From Pisaster brevispinus (lineage: Eukaryota; Echinodermata; Asteroidea; Forcipulatida; Asteriidae), in assembly GCA_023634235.1 (NCBI GenBank), contig JAMKCF010000012.1, positions 16,625,884-16,689,883 of the forward strand: a DNA stretch of 64,000 bases. The letters are read 5' to 3'. The notes beneath the pieces are model-generated. The model ran no database searches. It was given only the letters and a program-made list of their open reading frames with translations, and was not told the DNA's origin. The position numbers and the translations under genes were made by a program. This document shows, piece after piece, positions 11,933 through 24,216 of the stretch; position 1 is the first letter of the stretch, and every line of letters begins with the position of its first letter.

Positions 11933-12453
11933 TCAGACTACGATAATAACCTTGGTATCTGAGCTGTAGGTCGATGAATCATGGGTTACGGTACTTCTAA
12001 ACTTTTCAGATGATGACGACGTCAATTCCTAAGAACAAACAAATACATGTACATGTTTAAATTTGACATATGAACAAAATAATTTTTGGCAAATAATATA
12101 CATTATAAATGTGACATATAAAGGACACTTGATTTGAACTGACCTATCACAAAATGATTTCACATGAGCTGAACACAGGAATAGTCTCCTAAGTAAATAT
12201 GTCATGTGTGTGAATTGTACACTTTCAAGAAATTACGACATGATATTCAGTATCTATGTAATGCTTTTCAATCAAATTTAATTAGTAAAAATGTTGTTTT
12301 AGAAGAATAGATGGTTAGGAATATTAAATAATTAACATCTACCTCATCAGATGAATCAATCAGATCACTTGATTTTGTGGACAGTGTAGCAGACGCTGAA
12401 GAGGTTGATGGTTTAGCTGATGACAGTACAGCTGTTCCTCTAGGTTCAAACAT
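11933..12453 (-). CDS. Ser/Thr-rich two-exon tail, possibly of the THAP gene
   Basis: Two minus-strand exons join in phase 0. One is open from ATG 12453 to a GTAGAT donor after 12343, encoding a Ser/Thr-rich stretch (SAKPSTSSASATLST) that ends DLIDSSDE. The other, 12028-11933, follows a TTCTTAG acceptor and encodes ELTSSSSEKFRSTVTHDSS, ending at TGA 11935-11933. Stops occur just upstream of the ATG in all frames after the nearest acceptor. The ATG may therefore be a true start, or the exon may begin at a later acceptor. I cannot show that it joins the THAP exon; position and strand suggest it. No domain is recognised. Confidence 0.35.
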
Positions 12454-13077
12454 TTACTTCAGCATCTAGCAAAAATAAAATAGAACAATTTTTTTTATTC
12501 ACCACACAAATCCATAACTGAATTTTTATTTATGTGTTTTTATGGTTGTTATTTGTTTTTGTTTTGGAAAGACACTCACTAATAATATATTTCACTCATT
12601 ATATGACCAAGAAAGATCTTCCATTATAGTTCCATTCATACTGCCTGAGGCTACTGGCTAGTCAGTACCATTGGCAACAGGAGGATACATATGACTATTA
12701 TGAAAAGTTAGTTGCAACAACATTGAACTTGAAGGAAACATTCCCCATGTATTGTATTTGTAACGATGACAGGATTATTTAATTAAGGAAGGGATGTAAT
12801 AAGCTACCCACTTCTATTTTACAGAGAGATATACAATGTATACAATGATGTAGTTATTGTTTACGACCTGTTGAACACCATTTGACACCACCGGTCAAAA
12901 CATAATACTAATCACATTGCCGGTTGGTTTTGCCCAGTATCCGGACACGTCTTTCTTCCCGATCTCAATCTCATCTGATCGATCGTTTCATACATAATAC
13001 AGCATGCAATAAATGCAAGACCACCATGAAATGTATCACATAAATAGGGCAAACACATATAAAGATTACCATGCACA

Positions 13078-13603
13078 CGTCGAAGCCGCACTTCCTTGAA
13101 AACATGGGAAACTTTGGCTGGGGGCCGGTCCGATCATGCCTGCATGCTGCGGCCAGTCCCCACTTTCGTCCCACTTTACTGTTTCACCAACCACACACTC
13201 ACCCTTGTTCGCTCCAGTTTTTTCCCCTCCGTTCTGCCCTTTCACTCTGTGGCTTTTCATCTTGTTCCCCGACCACGATGTAGAAATATTAGGGGTCTTC
13301 AGTGTTGTTGGAACTGCACCAGTTTTCAGGGTAGTTTTAGGGGTGAATCCAAACCGTTGCTTGAGTTCGGTCGATGTATCCAAGCACAGAAGCAGTCGTC
13401 GGTGAAGTGCTTCCCGGTGAAGTACGTGCGTGCGATGCACATATCAACAAACACTTCGAAACGTTGAAGTTCGATCGCGTTGAGTTTACTAAACGTATCG
13501 ATTGTCTCCTAATAACATAATCTGCTGAAAATTTTAGGAAGCTGAGTTGAGGATTTTTAGTGCTGCTCCTTGTGCAGCCTCCAACAGCACACGTTTTTGG
13601 CAT
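13078..13603 (-). pseudogene. THAP zinc-finger domain gene, frameshifted
   Basis: THAP is a C2CH zinc-binding DNA-binding domain found in transposases and in regulators derived from them. From ATG 13603 the frame reads MPKTCAVGGCTRSSTKNPQL, the classic THAP start with its first Cys pair, then FNVSK and ICASH (the C-x2-H pair, to 13430). The expected continuation FTDDCF appears 23 bases further on in a second frame (from about 13406). TELKQRFGFTPKTTL and the typical closing AVPT are in a third. Two frame changes inside one 90-residue domain mean it cannot encode a working finger. The third frame stays open to a possible GTAATC donor near 13077. A tiny intron does not explain the breaks. Domain identity is clear; being the transposase N-terminus is inferred. 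Confidence 0.7.
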
Positions 13604-13717
13604 TTTAAGTATTATCCAGACCCTTTAGCAATGACATGTATCAGGACGTGTGATTCTCGACGGACCTTTCGCATTGCTCGCACATTGCTGCAGCCGTGAT
13701 TGCGCAACATCATCAAC

Positions 13718-13741
13718 GACCTAGTCCACCCTGTGACGTCA
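13718..13741 (-). promoter_or_regulatory. CRE-like site in right transposon promoter
   Basis: The inverted counterpart of 7986-8009, with TGACGTCA at 13734-13741. It lies 115 bases before the THAP start codon at 13603. Confidence 0.55.
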
Positions 13742-13929
13742 TGATCTTTCTAACCAATCAAACGCCCTCAACGGCGAAATGCTTTCAAGTTTTGCCAAAT
13801 CCCCAATAATGACCCTTTTTTTGGATGCGATATTACAGACAAACTATGAACCCAAATAACTTAACTTACTCATTAAATAGTAGTCTGATATAATGTCTGC
13901 AAGGTTTACAATCTTTTCTGCTTTCCCCA

Positions 13930-13948
13930 AAATCGCTCTAGTAACACT
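13930..13948 (-). repeat. Right terminal inverted repeat
   Basis: 19 bases, the exact inverse of the left end, followed by TTAA at 13949-13952. Confidence 0.85.
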
Positions 13949-14689
13949 TTAAGGTATGGGATTCACTGCGAGTAACCCGAACGAGCCGTGCCGATGACGT
14001 CTTTCTCGCTCCCTCGTGCGCCCGTCTCACGTCCCACACACGGTTAATACTAAACCGCCCGCAGCTCGACACAGTGTATCAAATGCTACGCCTCGGCCGT
14101 GCATGGACGGACGAACGGGGGGAGGCACAGGCCCGCTGCAGTTACAGCTACCAATAAGCAACGCACCGGAATACTGCGTGTTTGCTCGAGTCGCCACATC
14201 GGAAATGAGTTCGGAAATTGCCGCCTCAACTCCGCTGTCAGCACAAGACAGAGCTGGAGACAGAGGGTGGATGTATACAACGTGGAAACAACGTTGCCCA
14301 CGCTAAACTCTTGACATTATTACGCGACAACTTTTACGAAAACCTATGATCTTTGGAATGGCAATAATCTAGCCGGGAGTAGTTAGGCCTTGATGAAAAC
14401 ATCTTGTTGCAAACCATGGAGGAAGAACGGTCTTTCACGAAATCATAATTCTTCATTATAAAACAAGGCCTGGGTATTTTTCCTTATCCAGCCTCACATT
14501 AATTGACATTAATTTATAAAAGGAAATAAGTTTTCCCAATTTACGTTACCAGTAGTTGTCTTGCAGTTATTACCTTGGCTGGCACGTGACCAGTTTGTAC
14601 CCTTTTTTTTTTTTACATAACAATGGCGTGCGAGTTAACAAAATTACAGGACCTCGTAGCTCGTGGTTCGAGAATAATGTAAACACTAA

Positions 14690-14790
14690 CTTTATAAACT
14701 TTACTCGAAAAGTATGTCTAGGGATTCGAACCGACGACCGCTTGAGTCCAACAGTTGAGTTATTGGAAGTTTAGCGTCGATGTCACCGAG
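14690..14790 (-). mobile_element. tRNA-derived SINE fragment
   Basis: The minus strand carries GGTTCGAATCC, a perfect pol III B-box, preceded by CTGTTGGACTCAAGCGG, which resembles a tRNA anticodon arm. No complete cloverleaf forms, so a SINE remnant is more likely than a tRNA gene. Confidence 0.4.
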
Positions 14791-15549
14791 AGGAATGAGC
14801 TCAAGTACACGGTAGGGGAATGGGTCGACGCTTGTTCGTTTCTCTCTTCGTTTTCTGTGACGTAGATGTGATCACGATAACGTTACGTCTGTTCATAGCG
14901 TCATGTTACGAACTCTTTCATTTAACGAAGTAACATCGACCGCAAAGGAGTTCGGTGTGCCGGTTAAACGTATACGTCATTACGTCTTGGTTTGTTCCCC
15001 GCAAGGTTTTCGTCCACAATCAGTATCCACTCTTCCCAACCCCTAAAGTTAATGACGTCATAGCATGATATGCCACGTCACTAGAACCACGATAACTGAG
15101 ACTTAACATATACATGTATTGTGACCTTTGTATGATCGTATCAAAAATAATCAAACAACAACAAAGTTCACCTTCCTCATATTTAGGATACTTTTTCGCT
15201 TTGACTTATCGTCGCATTTAGAATCTCACCGTTGAGTCTTTCCTGACATGCTATAATCCCGGTTGGTTTTCTAGCAACATTCTGCCGTCAAGCAAATCGA
15301 GGTTGTTGCTTGTATGGGTTTTGAGGCGTTGCTTGGTGAGGTATCATTGTATATTCGGTTTGCGGTGACACCGTGTATATCTATTTTGCCTTAATTTTGT
15401 TCTTTTGGATTTTTTTCTTATCTGACTGACGTGGAGTATAACCTGTTTCTCCTGTACTACAAGTCTTATCTGTAAATGATAGTTGCGATGATTTTAATGG
15501 TATGGTCGACTTCTCGTTACGCTTTATGTACTCATATCAGCCCAACTTC

Positions 15550-15695
15550 ATTGAGCTGCTGAAGCAGGAAAACTGCTTAACAGTTTTCTGCTAAGCAAAG
15601 TGGAGCAGGGTACCAGTCATAAACTGTACATGTGACATGGTATTTTGGCTGGTAGCCGTAATCTGGTAAGCAGATTTCTTGTTTTTAGGCAGTGC
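15550..15695. mobile_element. MITE fragment (GCTTAAGCAG family)
   Basis: Contains GAGCTGCTGAAGCAG, TTCTGCTAAGCA, GGTACCAGTCA and GGCTGGTA, the same ordered motifs as the complete elements at 47649-48040 and 59038-59236. The ends are degraded. Confidence 0.55.
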
Positions 15696-18600
15696 ATGCA
15701 CGAATGTAAGATGCTCTTACCCAGGCTATCAGCTCCGTAATGCATTATGTACAGTTCGGTGTATCAACTAAATACATAAACAAGTACAATGTAATTAAGT
15801 TGTGAAGAATAATAGAAAGCCCACACCCCGAGTATTCCTCCCCCCCCCCCACCACCACCTGTCCCTCAAACGAAAATGTCCAGTAGATCAACAGTCTTAT
15901 ATCATTGTTTTTTCCATAGCTTTATAATTAACGTTGCAGTGGAAACAACAAATAAACTTGCACAGATCGGTACCTTAGAGTACAACAAATCAGTTTACAG
16001 ACATTCGTCTAATTTGGCCTCTACAGACACTGCCTTTAAAGCCGACTTCATGAACAAGACGAGCAGATTGTTTTACATTAACGGTAACTTACGAAGGGCT
16101 TGCCGCGCCCAGTTCTCCTTGAGGTCATTGTAACGGGACTTGGCGACAGTACTTCGGCTGAAAGAGCATCATGTGCGGACTTCATGCATCTTTGCTCAGT
16201 TTCCTTAGGCACGGCTTGAAAGATGGACTCAATCTCTAGTCTTATACCCGTTTTCTTTCTTTCTTTATCTACTAGACTTTGCCCTGTGGTGGAATGTTGT
16301 CTGCTTAAGTAGCGGAGTAAATATAGAAGGAGGGGCCACTCATGTCTGGATATCCATGTGACATAGCGTAGTTTTGTAGCAATAAAAACAAATTGAAAAC
16401 GGATTTGCAAACAGTTCATTATGGCTTCCAAGCCATAAACTGAAACTTTGGGTTAAGGTAACCACCTAGCGAAGAATGACACTTTGTCAATAAGGTCACT
16501 CAGTGTATTTTGTTGGAGGGTGTTGTGTAAAACAGAGACTGTAACTCAATTTCTGACGCGGCGTGATGTCATGTTGATCAAAATTGTGAAGCATTTTCGA
16601 TTGATGACGTTGGAACGTAAATGCTCAACTCGAATTCCTTAACTTTGAATGGATTCTCGTCGTGAGTTTGCAGATCCCTCCAGTTTAGCTAACAAGAGAA
16701 ATCAAACAAAGCTACGAATTATGTACACTTGTAATTACGTGGCACTATCCAGATTTAATTGTATCACTGTTCAGGCAGGTACTTGGGCGAGAGTGTAATG
16801 CAGACGAATGGTCCACACGACACACGTTGACTCACGCTCTGCTTGGATTATTCCCCACCGGAAACAAGTCATTTCGTGTGAAACGAGATTGCATTATCTG
16901 CTTTAAAAAAATGTACATAGCGACCGAATAAAATGGGATACTTGCCCCCCCCCCCAAATGTAATTCACGCTGTAATTTGGCAACGTTTTAGTATGACGTT
17001 ATTTTAGCATGACGTACATGATTCTCAGAGTAATATTACGTCATTATGCCCACGTGTCTGTGACGTCAACGAGAGGGCAAAGAGGGAAGCCGAACCGTGA
17101 TGGCCTCTGATCTACTGAAAATAGTCGTTGGTATCCATTTCCGTGGGTCTTCTTTAAAATCCAAAACTGCCCTAGGTTTAACGTTACAGTTACCGGCGAC
17201 CAGGCAACATCGACTATTTTCCTTTGCCCTGGGCGGAATAAAGCTACATACCAAACTCACGGTACTGCACAGGGAAATGATTATGTTTCTCGTTTTCAGA
17301 ATTCCTCTTCCAATTTCATTGCATTCATTTCTTTTCATTTATTCTGGTTGTGAAGCCAAGGACTCTCAGAAAAGCAAACTTTATCACTGTGCTAGCCAAG
17401 AACCCAATGGAGAGAAGACAAGGGAGGTTTCACCGGTTCATCCTACGTATCTTTTGACTGGGTTTTCGCAACTTTGATTTGATCATTTCTAGAAGCCTGA
17501 ACATTCATGTGATGGTCCCTCTTCACTCATTTTAGAAACATAACCACCCCTCCTTCAAAACCTATCTGCCTGTTTGTTTTATTGTTGGATTGAGGACTAC
17601 ACAAGTTTAATTGATTATGCTTTGTCATGTGATCAGGTATGATTCACCAGTGTGGGTGTTGAGTAACCAAATTGTTTTGGTGTTGGATTTTGATAAATTG
17701 AGGAAGGTTCCATCAAATCACTGCAGGGAGTTCAAATCCTCGCCTTAAACCTTTTGGAGTTGGTTATTTTTCATTGACCACCATTGATCTCACCATTCCG
17801 TACCAGGGATAAGCGAATTAGTTATTGGTGGTCACGATAATACAATCGACGAAGAACAATAATTTGTTGTTTTGAAAAATCCATTTCGTAGGCCTACACC
17901 AACTCTGATGTATAACTAATCTGACACGAAACACTAATACAGTTTGTCATCAAATAGTGGCCAATCACACGGAACATAAAGTAGTGCGGTGATGAACCAC
18001 TCTATTTAAACAGTGATTGAGTTAGCTCATTCAAATTAAAAAACAAAAACTGAGCTCGAACGCCAGCCACACTGGCGTTATTCATCATCCACCCCGCGGT
18101 TGTGTTTCGCGTTCTATCAGTCATACAAAACCAAGGGGGAACGGTCGAGGAACACGATCCGGAAACGTGTTTTCCTGTGCAGTATCGAATGTACACGTTG
18201 GACGTAGATCATTCAATAATATGAAACTGTTTGATAAATAAGAGGCGAAGCAAGTTGTAGTCCGCTGCATCGAAGAGAATGCAGGACCCCTAATTCAAAC
18301 AATAAATGTATAGACCAGTAGCGTTGCATGAAATCCTAAATGTAGCCTCAAACTAACACTGTAAATAAAGCTGTGAGCTTTAAATGTAGCCCTAGACCAC
18401 CCTTAAACCATACTAATTAAACTTGCCTAATTAAACTGCAGGCCTAGATAAAGTGCGCACGCGCACTCTCAGTTTGCCCCAACAAGCCGCTTTATAGACC
18501 CAACGTCACCACCCGACGATAAACGGTACTTTATGTTTATATGGCCACAATGCTTTGTGGGTAATCCTCAGATAAATCTGAGAAGCTTTTTTCACACTCG

Positions 18601-21235
18601 TTATGTCATAAGCTTCATTTTGATACCCAGCATGCTTCAGTCTCTAAAAACTATTTGCCGAAAAGTTGTTTTGATTTACACTCGATGACCCTTGCTGTTT
18701 CATCAACTAATTTGCATACACCATAAGTTGATTTTAAGCAATGCAACACACGTGGAAATCTTTGGTAGCGACAGAGCTTGGCTATTACTGTAGCTATGAT
18801 AGTCTCCCAAAACGGCATCCAGTGGCATACCTGCTGACTCTTGATGTAAAAGTATTCAATCACAAGATTACTCAGTGTATTTTGAACCTTACAGTCACTT
18901 TTTTCACCCCCGCCTCAAAAAATAAAATAAATAAATAAATTGGTAGAATGATTACATTCAAAACTAACAAATTTGATGTAACATTCAAAAGTAATGTCAC
19001 ATCAATTTCTTAATTGACAGCCTCAAATCTTACAATGAAGCGAGTGCCTCACTGTAAAGGAAATTGGCAACTTGAAGTTGCAGTATGCACGGTTCAGAGG
19101 CATGATTCTGTCTCGTGTTGAGACGAAACATGTAGAAGGTTTAGCAACAACTAACGTGTATTTATGCAATAAACGATGTTTGTCTGCATTCATAAATTGA
19201 TGTTGTTTTCCCATGTAAAGCTGAAAAATAAACTACCCCAATACAATAAACCGCTAATTAATTACCAAAGATCTGTAATTAGGTAGTTTTGCCGGCCCAC
19301 TACACCATCACAGATTGTCTTTAGACAAAGGACAAATACTACGTAGACACCACTACAATGTCCCGAACAAAAACAAACGCAAAATTAAAATGTAATTATT
19401 TGCCAATAACACCACGTGTTTGATCCACCTAATTATTGGACAGCATTTTGCTACTTCAATAAAGTGCGTGTACTGATGACGTCTTTTGTTTCCGTCCAAT
19501 TAAGCCAAGAGCAGTCAATATGGAAACACCCCCGCAGTAGCTTACCGCGTTCATTGTTTCCTGAACTCTAAATGAGACAATTGTTGTTGTGAAAGAGAAA
19601 TCAAACGCAGCCTCACGGCCAATCACCAGGAACAGTTTCCTTCAAAAGGGACAATTCGTATTATCTTCGAAATGTAGACGTCAAGAACATTCTGAACGGA
19701 CGTATACCGGCCCTCTGTACGGGCAGTTTGGAACAAACAGTCATGCGTTTCGCATGAGAACGGCGTGCAGCACGCGCACATTTCACAAAACTCATTGATT
19801 GATTGGTTAGTAAACAGCGCGGCTGCGTTAACAATTTGAGCGTTTTGCCCGTAAAGATGGCGTCTATTGGGAACTGGTATATAAAACAGGGTACACGTTT
19901 GCATTCAATTGTGTTTCGTGCACATTTTGATTTCGTTCTTCTCATTCCAGTTTGTGGTAGTCATTCTATTTTGTTTATAGACATTGAAGACTACACTTTC
20001 ACCATTCTTCAGTTGAATTTCTACTGCCTGTTTACAGCTGATAAAATGTAATGGTTGACCAGCCTCTTGCTGTTGGCTTTTACGAAATTGAATGATCTTC
20101 GCAACCTAATCAATTCTAATAATATCTAATTATACCAATGAATGCTTTACTCTTGAAATTGAATTACTCCTTGCGACTGTTAAATACTGACGCAACTAAA
20201 CATTCATTTTCAAACGAAATTTAACGAGCCGGGTGTTAAATTGAATGATTTTTGGTTTAAATTGGACTGGAAAACCAGAAAGTAACTATTCCAGTAAACT
20301 TGCGAGTCTAATCATGTGTAACGCCTTTTGGGAGGAGAAAAGAGCCGGTAAGGTCTTGACGTTTCGAGCAGTATAGTCTGCTTGTCTTCGGTAGAGTAAA
20401 TTGGTTTCCATCCTCTAGTTTTCAATTCCGCAAGAAACCAGTGAAAATTTCGTCACTTGGTCGTCTTGTCGTTTTGAGTAATAAATACAACAACAAACGG
20501 TTTATAATTTTCAGACGGAACTATTTTTCCCGTTGATTGGTGACTTTAAATCATTTAGCTTGATCAAATCTGAGGCAATATTTCTAGCAATAAATCAACC
20601 CTGAACGTTGTTTTTTCTAGGTTAAAAAAAAAAAATCATGAAGCCTAGTATGTAGCCCCATTGATGGCATGAGCGATTTTGAGTGTAGAGTTCCTTTTAT
20701 TCCGTAAATCATTCCCACATTGGTGAAGATACAAAAACAGATGCACGTGTGGCCAGCGTTTGATCGCCTATTCGCCCCACGGCAAACCAATATACAGTGG
20801 GGCATATAGACATCCTAGATTACCCGCACTCACTTCGCATGGCTCCCAATCCTTCCCAATGTTATTACCAGTGTACAGTATTTGTCATGTAATCATTTCT
20901 GAGACCCCCCCCCTCAACTCCTGGAGCGACCTTCAAGAGTGACCCACACGCACAAGTAGTGTGTAATCACCTGCAATTGGGACCTCTGATCCTATTGTCC
21001 CTCTTTTGTTTGTACGTTTTGACAACAACTCCCATCGGTTTTGTACACGCTCTCTAACTGGGCACCTTTTCCCAACCAAGAACGTCCATATTGTACTCTT
21101 TTGCTAAACGTTCTCGGTTTGAATGTGTATGGCTACCCATAGGTACATATTCTGCGCACATTTTTAAAGGAAAGGTACAGCATTGGCTATCGAAAATCTG
21201 CGGCGTAAAATAAAAGGGGGGGGGGGTAAACGTAT

Positions 21236-21985
21236 CGTCACCGTTTTCACGAAGGGACAATTTGTCCCCTGCAGCCAAAAATGTATGTTTGGAGAAAACC
21301 GCGTTTGAAGTTATGCTGATTTTGAAATCATTGGTTGGTAGACTTTTCGCTATTTAATCTTTGAAATTTTTACATATCAGGAAAGTAGAGATCCTAAATC
21401 ATACAAATCTGTTTCCAATTTTGTCCATAACGGTTCAATTAATGAGTAATTATTCAATTAACAAAATGTTCTCTTCGTGAAAACTGTGCAAAACGTGGTC
21501 TGTGTGCAGCGCGTCGTGTTTAAACGAATTGGCTGTTCGTGAAAACGCAAAAGCCGGAGCACTTACTTTTTACGCTGTGCCAGGGGAAAAATCCACGCGT
21601 TAGAGCAATACACAAATATTATTGGCTCTTCGTAAAACCGCAAAAAACAAGTTTTGGCCGTTTGGGGCGCGCGCGTAAAACATTGTAGGTCAAAGGTTTT
21701 GGCACTTCGTGAAACCGCAAAAAGCCGGAGCACTCGTATCTGGCGCTGTGCCAGCCGTGTCTTCAACGCACAAAAAGGATTTTGGCTCTTCGTGAAAACG
21801 CAATTCCAGGTTCTTGAGGTTTTTGTCTTTCACCATCTTAGCATAATTAAGAAACTAGACGACTTTTAGGTCTATAAATTAGTGAATTGTTAGATACCGT
21901 TAAACTAAATGGAAACCACCAAAAAAATCAAAATGAGTTTTTTATCGATTTTTTACGATATTGTCCCTTCGTGAAAACGGTGACG
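21236..21985. mobile_element. 750-bp inverted-repeat transposon with GTAT duplication
   Basis: Perfect 26-base terminal inverted repeats, opening CGTCACCGTTTTCACGAAGG, lie at 21236-21261 and, inverted, at 21960-21985. Both ends are flanked by GTAT (21232-21235 and 21986-21989). The interior has four or more dispersed copies of a CTTCGTGAAAACGCAA-like motif and two copies of AGCCGGAGCACT followed by CGCTGTGCCAG. No open frame of transposase size exists. The element is non-autonomous and its superfamily is unclear. Confidence 0.75.
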
Positions 21986-22039
21986 GTATATTGTGTACAA
22001 GGGATGCCCACTTTCCCTGAGGGCTTTTCTGGCACTGTT

Positions 22040-22360
22040 GTCGACTTGTCTTAATGATTTCTCTCGCTAATGCGACTTTTTGAACCATGTCGACTTGTGT
22101 TATGGAATGAGTCGACTTGTCTTAATTCTCTCGCCAACACCTTATTGAACTATGTTGACTTGTGTTATGGAATGAGTCGACTTGTCTTAATGATTTCTCT
22201 CGCCAATACGACTTATTGAACCATGTCGACTTGTGTTATGGAATGAGTCGACTTGTCTTAATGATTTCTCTCGCCAATACGACTTATTGAACCATGTCGA
22301 CTTGTGTTATGGAATGAGTCGACTTGTCTTAATGATTTCACTCTCCAAAACGACTAATTG
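22040..22360. repeat. 71-bp tandem repeat, about 4.5 copies
   Basis: Units start with GTCGACTTGTCTTAA at 22040, 22111, 22176, 22247 and 22318. One unit is 65 bases through a 6-base deletion. Each also holds a second related motif, GTCGACTTGTGTTATGGAA, so the unit is itself a degenerate double. Confidence 0.9.
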
Positions 22361-24122
22361 ATCCTGAGGGGCCGGGTTTTTTTATATTAAACAATTCGAT
22401 AAATGGTTGGCCGATAAAAAAAAACATTTTAAAAATGGGGACAAACAAGTTTTTAGATTTAGGGTTTTCTCTGGAAAGGTGTATTTACAAAAATTTTATT
22501 TACATTAAAAACCATATACTAAGAGATTCCTGTAGTTAAACCGTGTCTCTTGCAAACGCGCCAGCCAAAGATTGCGTTTGTACTGCATTGACGCCCTTCA
22601 CGGGCCATACCGATGCTCTTGTCGGGTAAAACTGCTCATACAAGTCGTGCACCATTCTGGCCATTCAGAGTCTCCAAAACACAACAACAGCAGCAGCAAC
22701 AAGGTCCAACAGATTGTAAAAAAAAAAATAAAAATAAATAGAACAGCAATAATTTCATTGTTTTAACGCTTACCTGATGCTCCAATTGGTGTGTAATGCA
22801 GCCACATACAAATTATTCGTTGTCCAAATCCTTTGAAATTTGCAATAACTTATCTGACGACAGATGAATAATAAAATACGGTGGCCACCACCATTCTCCT
22901 TCGTTGTAAAGTGCAAAAGCAAACCTGGTACACCTCCTTCAGTATTCAGCTTCAGAAATTGATCCAGATTTGAGGTAAGCATTGACTGCACCGCCTGGAA
23001 GAGGCCTCATCGGTACAAAATAACAAATGATATGAAGACAGAAAAGCCTAGTCGACCACAAAATAACTGACGTTTCCTCCGGTTCGTTGTCACTACGGCA
23101 TGACATCAAACAGTCGCAGTGGGTAGTAACTTATATGGGGAGCAGTCTGAATTTTTCGGCTGGCAGTTTCTGGTCGACGGTTTATCGACCGACTCGGGAT
23201 GCCCGAAGCGCCGAGTCTGTAACTCGAACTACTTCTGGCCGTGCTTCTATACAGTAGTCATTGATACACATCATGGGGCAGGTTACCAAGACCTGTTGCA
23301 CACTTGTTTCTTTCCTTTTTTTTCCATTTAAAATATGGTAGCCAGTTTGCTGCCGGAATCGTAGATTATAAGAGACCGTGTTTCGTGTAATATCAATATT
23401 GATTCAATTTCCATAATCCTGCATCCACGCGTTTTCGTTTGCCTTAATAAAAAAAAAAACCTCATAAGATAGGTTCGTGTTCACCGATCAAAATTTCAAA
23501 TAATTTGAGCATGAAGAGACTCTCGTAGGACTATGAGATTTGGGCAAGGTATGCTTATTATTATTTATACCACCACCACCTTGATCGACAGAGCGGTTCA
23601 TCACTGTCCGTTCTTGTAATGTTGTGTCATGCAGTGACCCTGTTGTCCGAGGGGGAGCCCCTAATGTCCTAGCCTTGTCCCAAGGCTCTTTACGCAAGCA
23701 ACCCGCTTTGAATTCACCAGGTAGCATAACAATACTGGCACGGTACTGCAGTACTTGATATACAGTATACCGTGGGGTCGAAGCATGGTTTTTCAACCTC
23801 GTTCCAAAAAAACGAAGCCGAAACAGAGCCTTGTTCCCGTCACAGTACTGCGGTTATGGGAAAAAAAACTTGTTATCCCCAAAAACTTGAATCTGAGAAA
23901 CTTTACTGTCAGTAAAATGTCTCATACTGTGTATTCCTGTAAGGGATTAGTCTTCCTGCGTGGATATAACTCAAAAACACGAACACCTTTTGAAAATGAA
24001 ACTTTCACAGGTAATAGTTTTACTGTATACATCTACATTTATATAGGATTGAAACAATCAAACGGTTCATAAAACCACGGAGGTAAAATAAACCAAAGGT
24101 ATACTTTGCCATAAAAGATTAT
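22361..24122. other. No gene recognised; downstream of the first DUF1647 gene
   Basis: Open frames up to about 105 codons show no known domain. A MITE copy occupies about 23860-24115. Confidence 0.5.
23860..24115. mobile_element. MITE fragment (TTAA / AGGCAAAGT family)
   Basis: Shares AATCTGAGAAAC, TGTGTATTCC and the terminal CCAAAGGTATACTTTGCC with the complete element at 49085-49467 and the copy near 36506. The left end is not clear. Confidence 0.5.
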
Positions 24123-24128
24123 TTTATT
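24123..24128 (-). terminator. Polyadenylation signal AATAAA
   Basis: The minus strand reads AATAAA about 90 bases after the stop codon at 24217, a suitable distance for 3' end formation of the first DUF1647 gene. Confidence 0.5.
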
Positions 24129-24216
24129 GTTACTCATTATTTTTTAAACGAACGAAAAATTGTTGTATGATGATTGCGATAAGAGCGGCCCAACATAAAG
24201 TATAGAACAACCTAGT

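Larger units (their letters stand above)
7767..13948. mobile_element. Kolobok-like DNA transposon with P2X7-like and THAP genes
   Basis: Perfect 19-bp terminal inverted repeats (AGTGTTACTAGAGCGATTT) lie at 7767-7785 and, inverted, at 13930-13948. Each is flanked by TTAA (7763-7766 and 13949-13952), the expected target duplication. TTAA sites are made by piggyBac and Kolobok elements; the internal THAP-domain gene favours Kolobok, whose transposases often carry THAP. A second shared block lies 207-219 bases inside each end: TGACGTCACAG followed by GTGG and AGGTC (7986-8009 and 13718-13741), ahead of each inward-facing gene. Both genes have frameshifts and no DDE transposase core is visible. 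This copy is therefore likely dead or non-autonomous. Confidence 0.72.
13953..21231. other. Gene-poor stretch, no gene recognised
   Basis: Only short open frames occur, the longest being 126 codons at 17097-17477 with no known domain. A GC-richer patch at about 13980-14310 could be an untranslated exon or promoter. Also seen are a tRNA-like fragment near 14700 and a MITE fragment near 15550. Confidence 0.5.

Noticed and set aside
13096..13467. 123-codon plus-strand frame
   Set aside because: Antisense to the THAP pseudogene; shows no family of its own.
17097..17477. 126-codon plus-strand frame
   Set aside because: No recognisable motif, no splice or promoter support, and an overlapping frame on the other strand. 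It cannot be called a gene from sequence alone.
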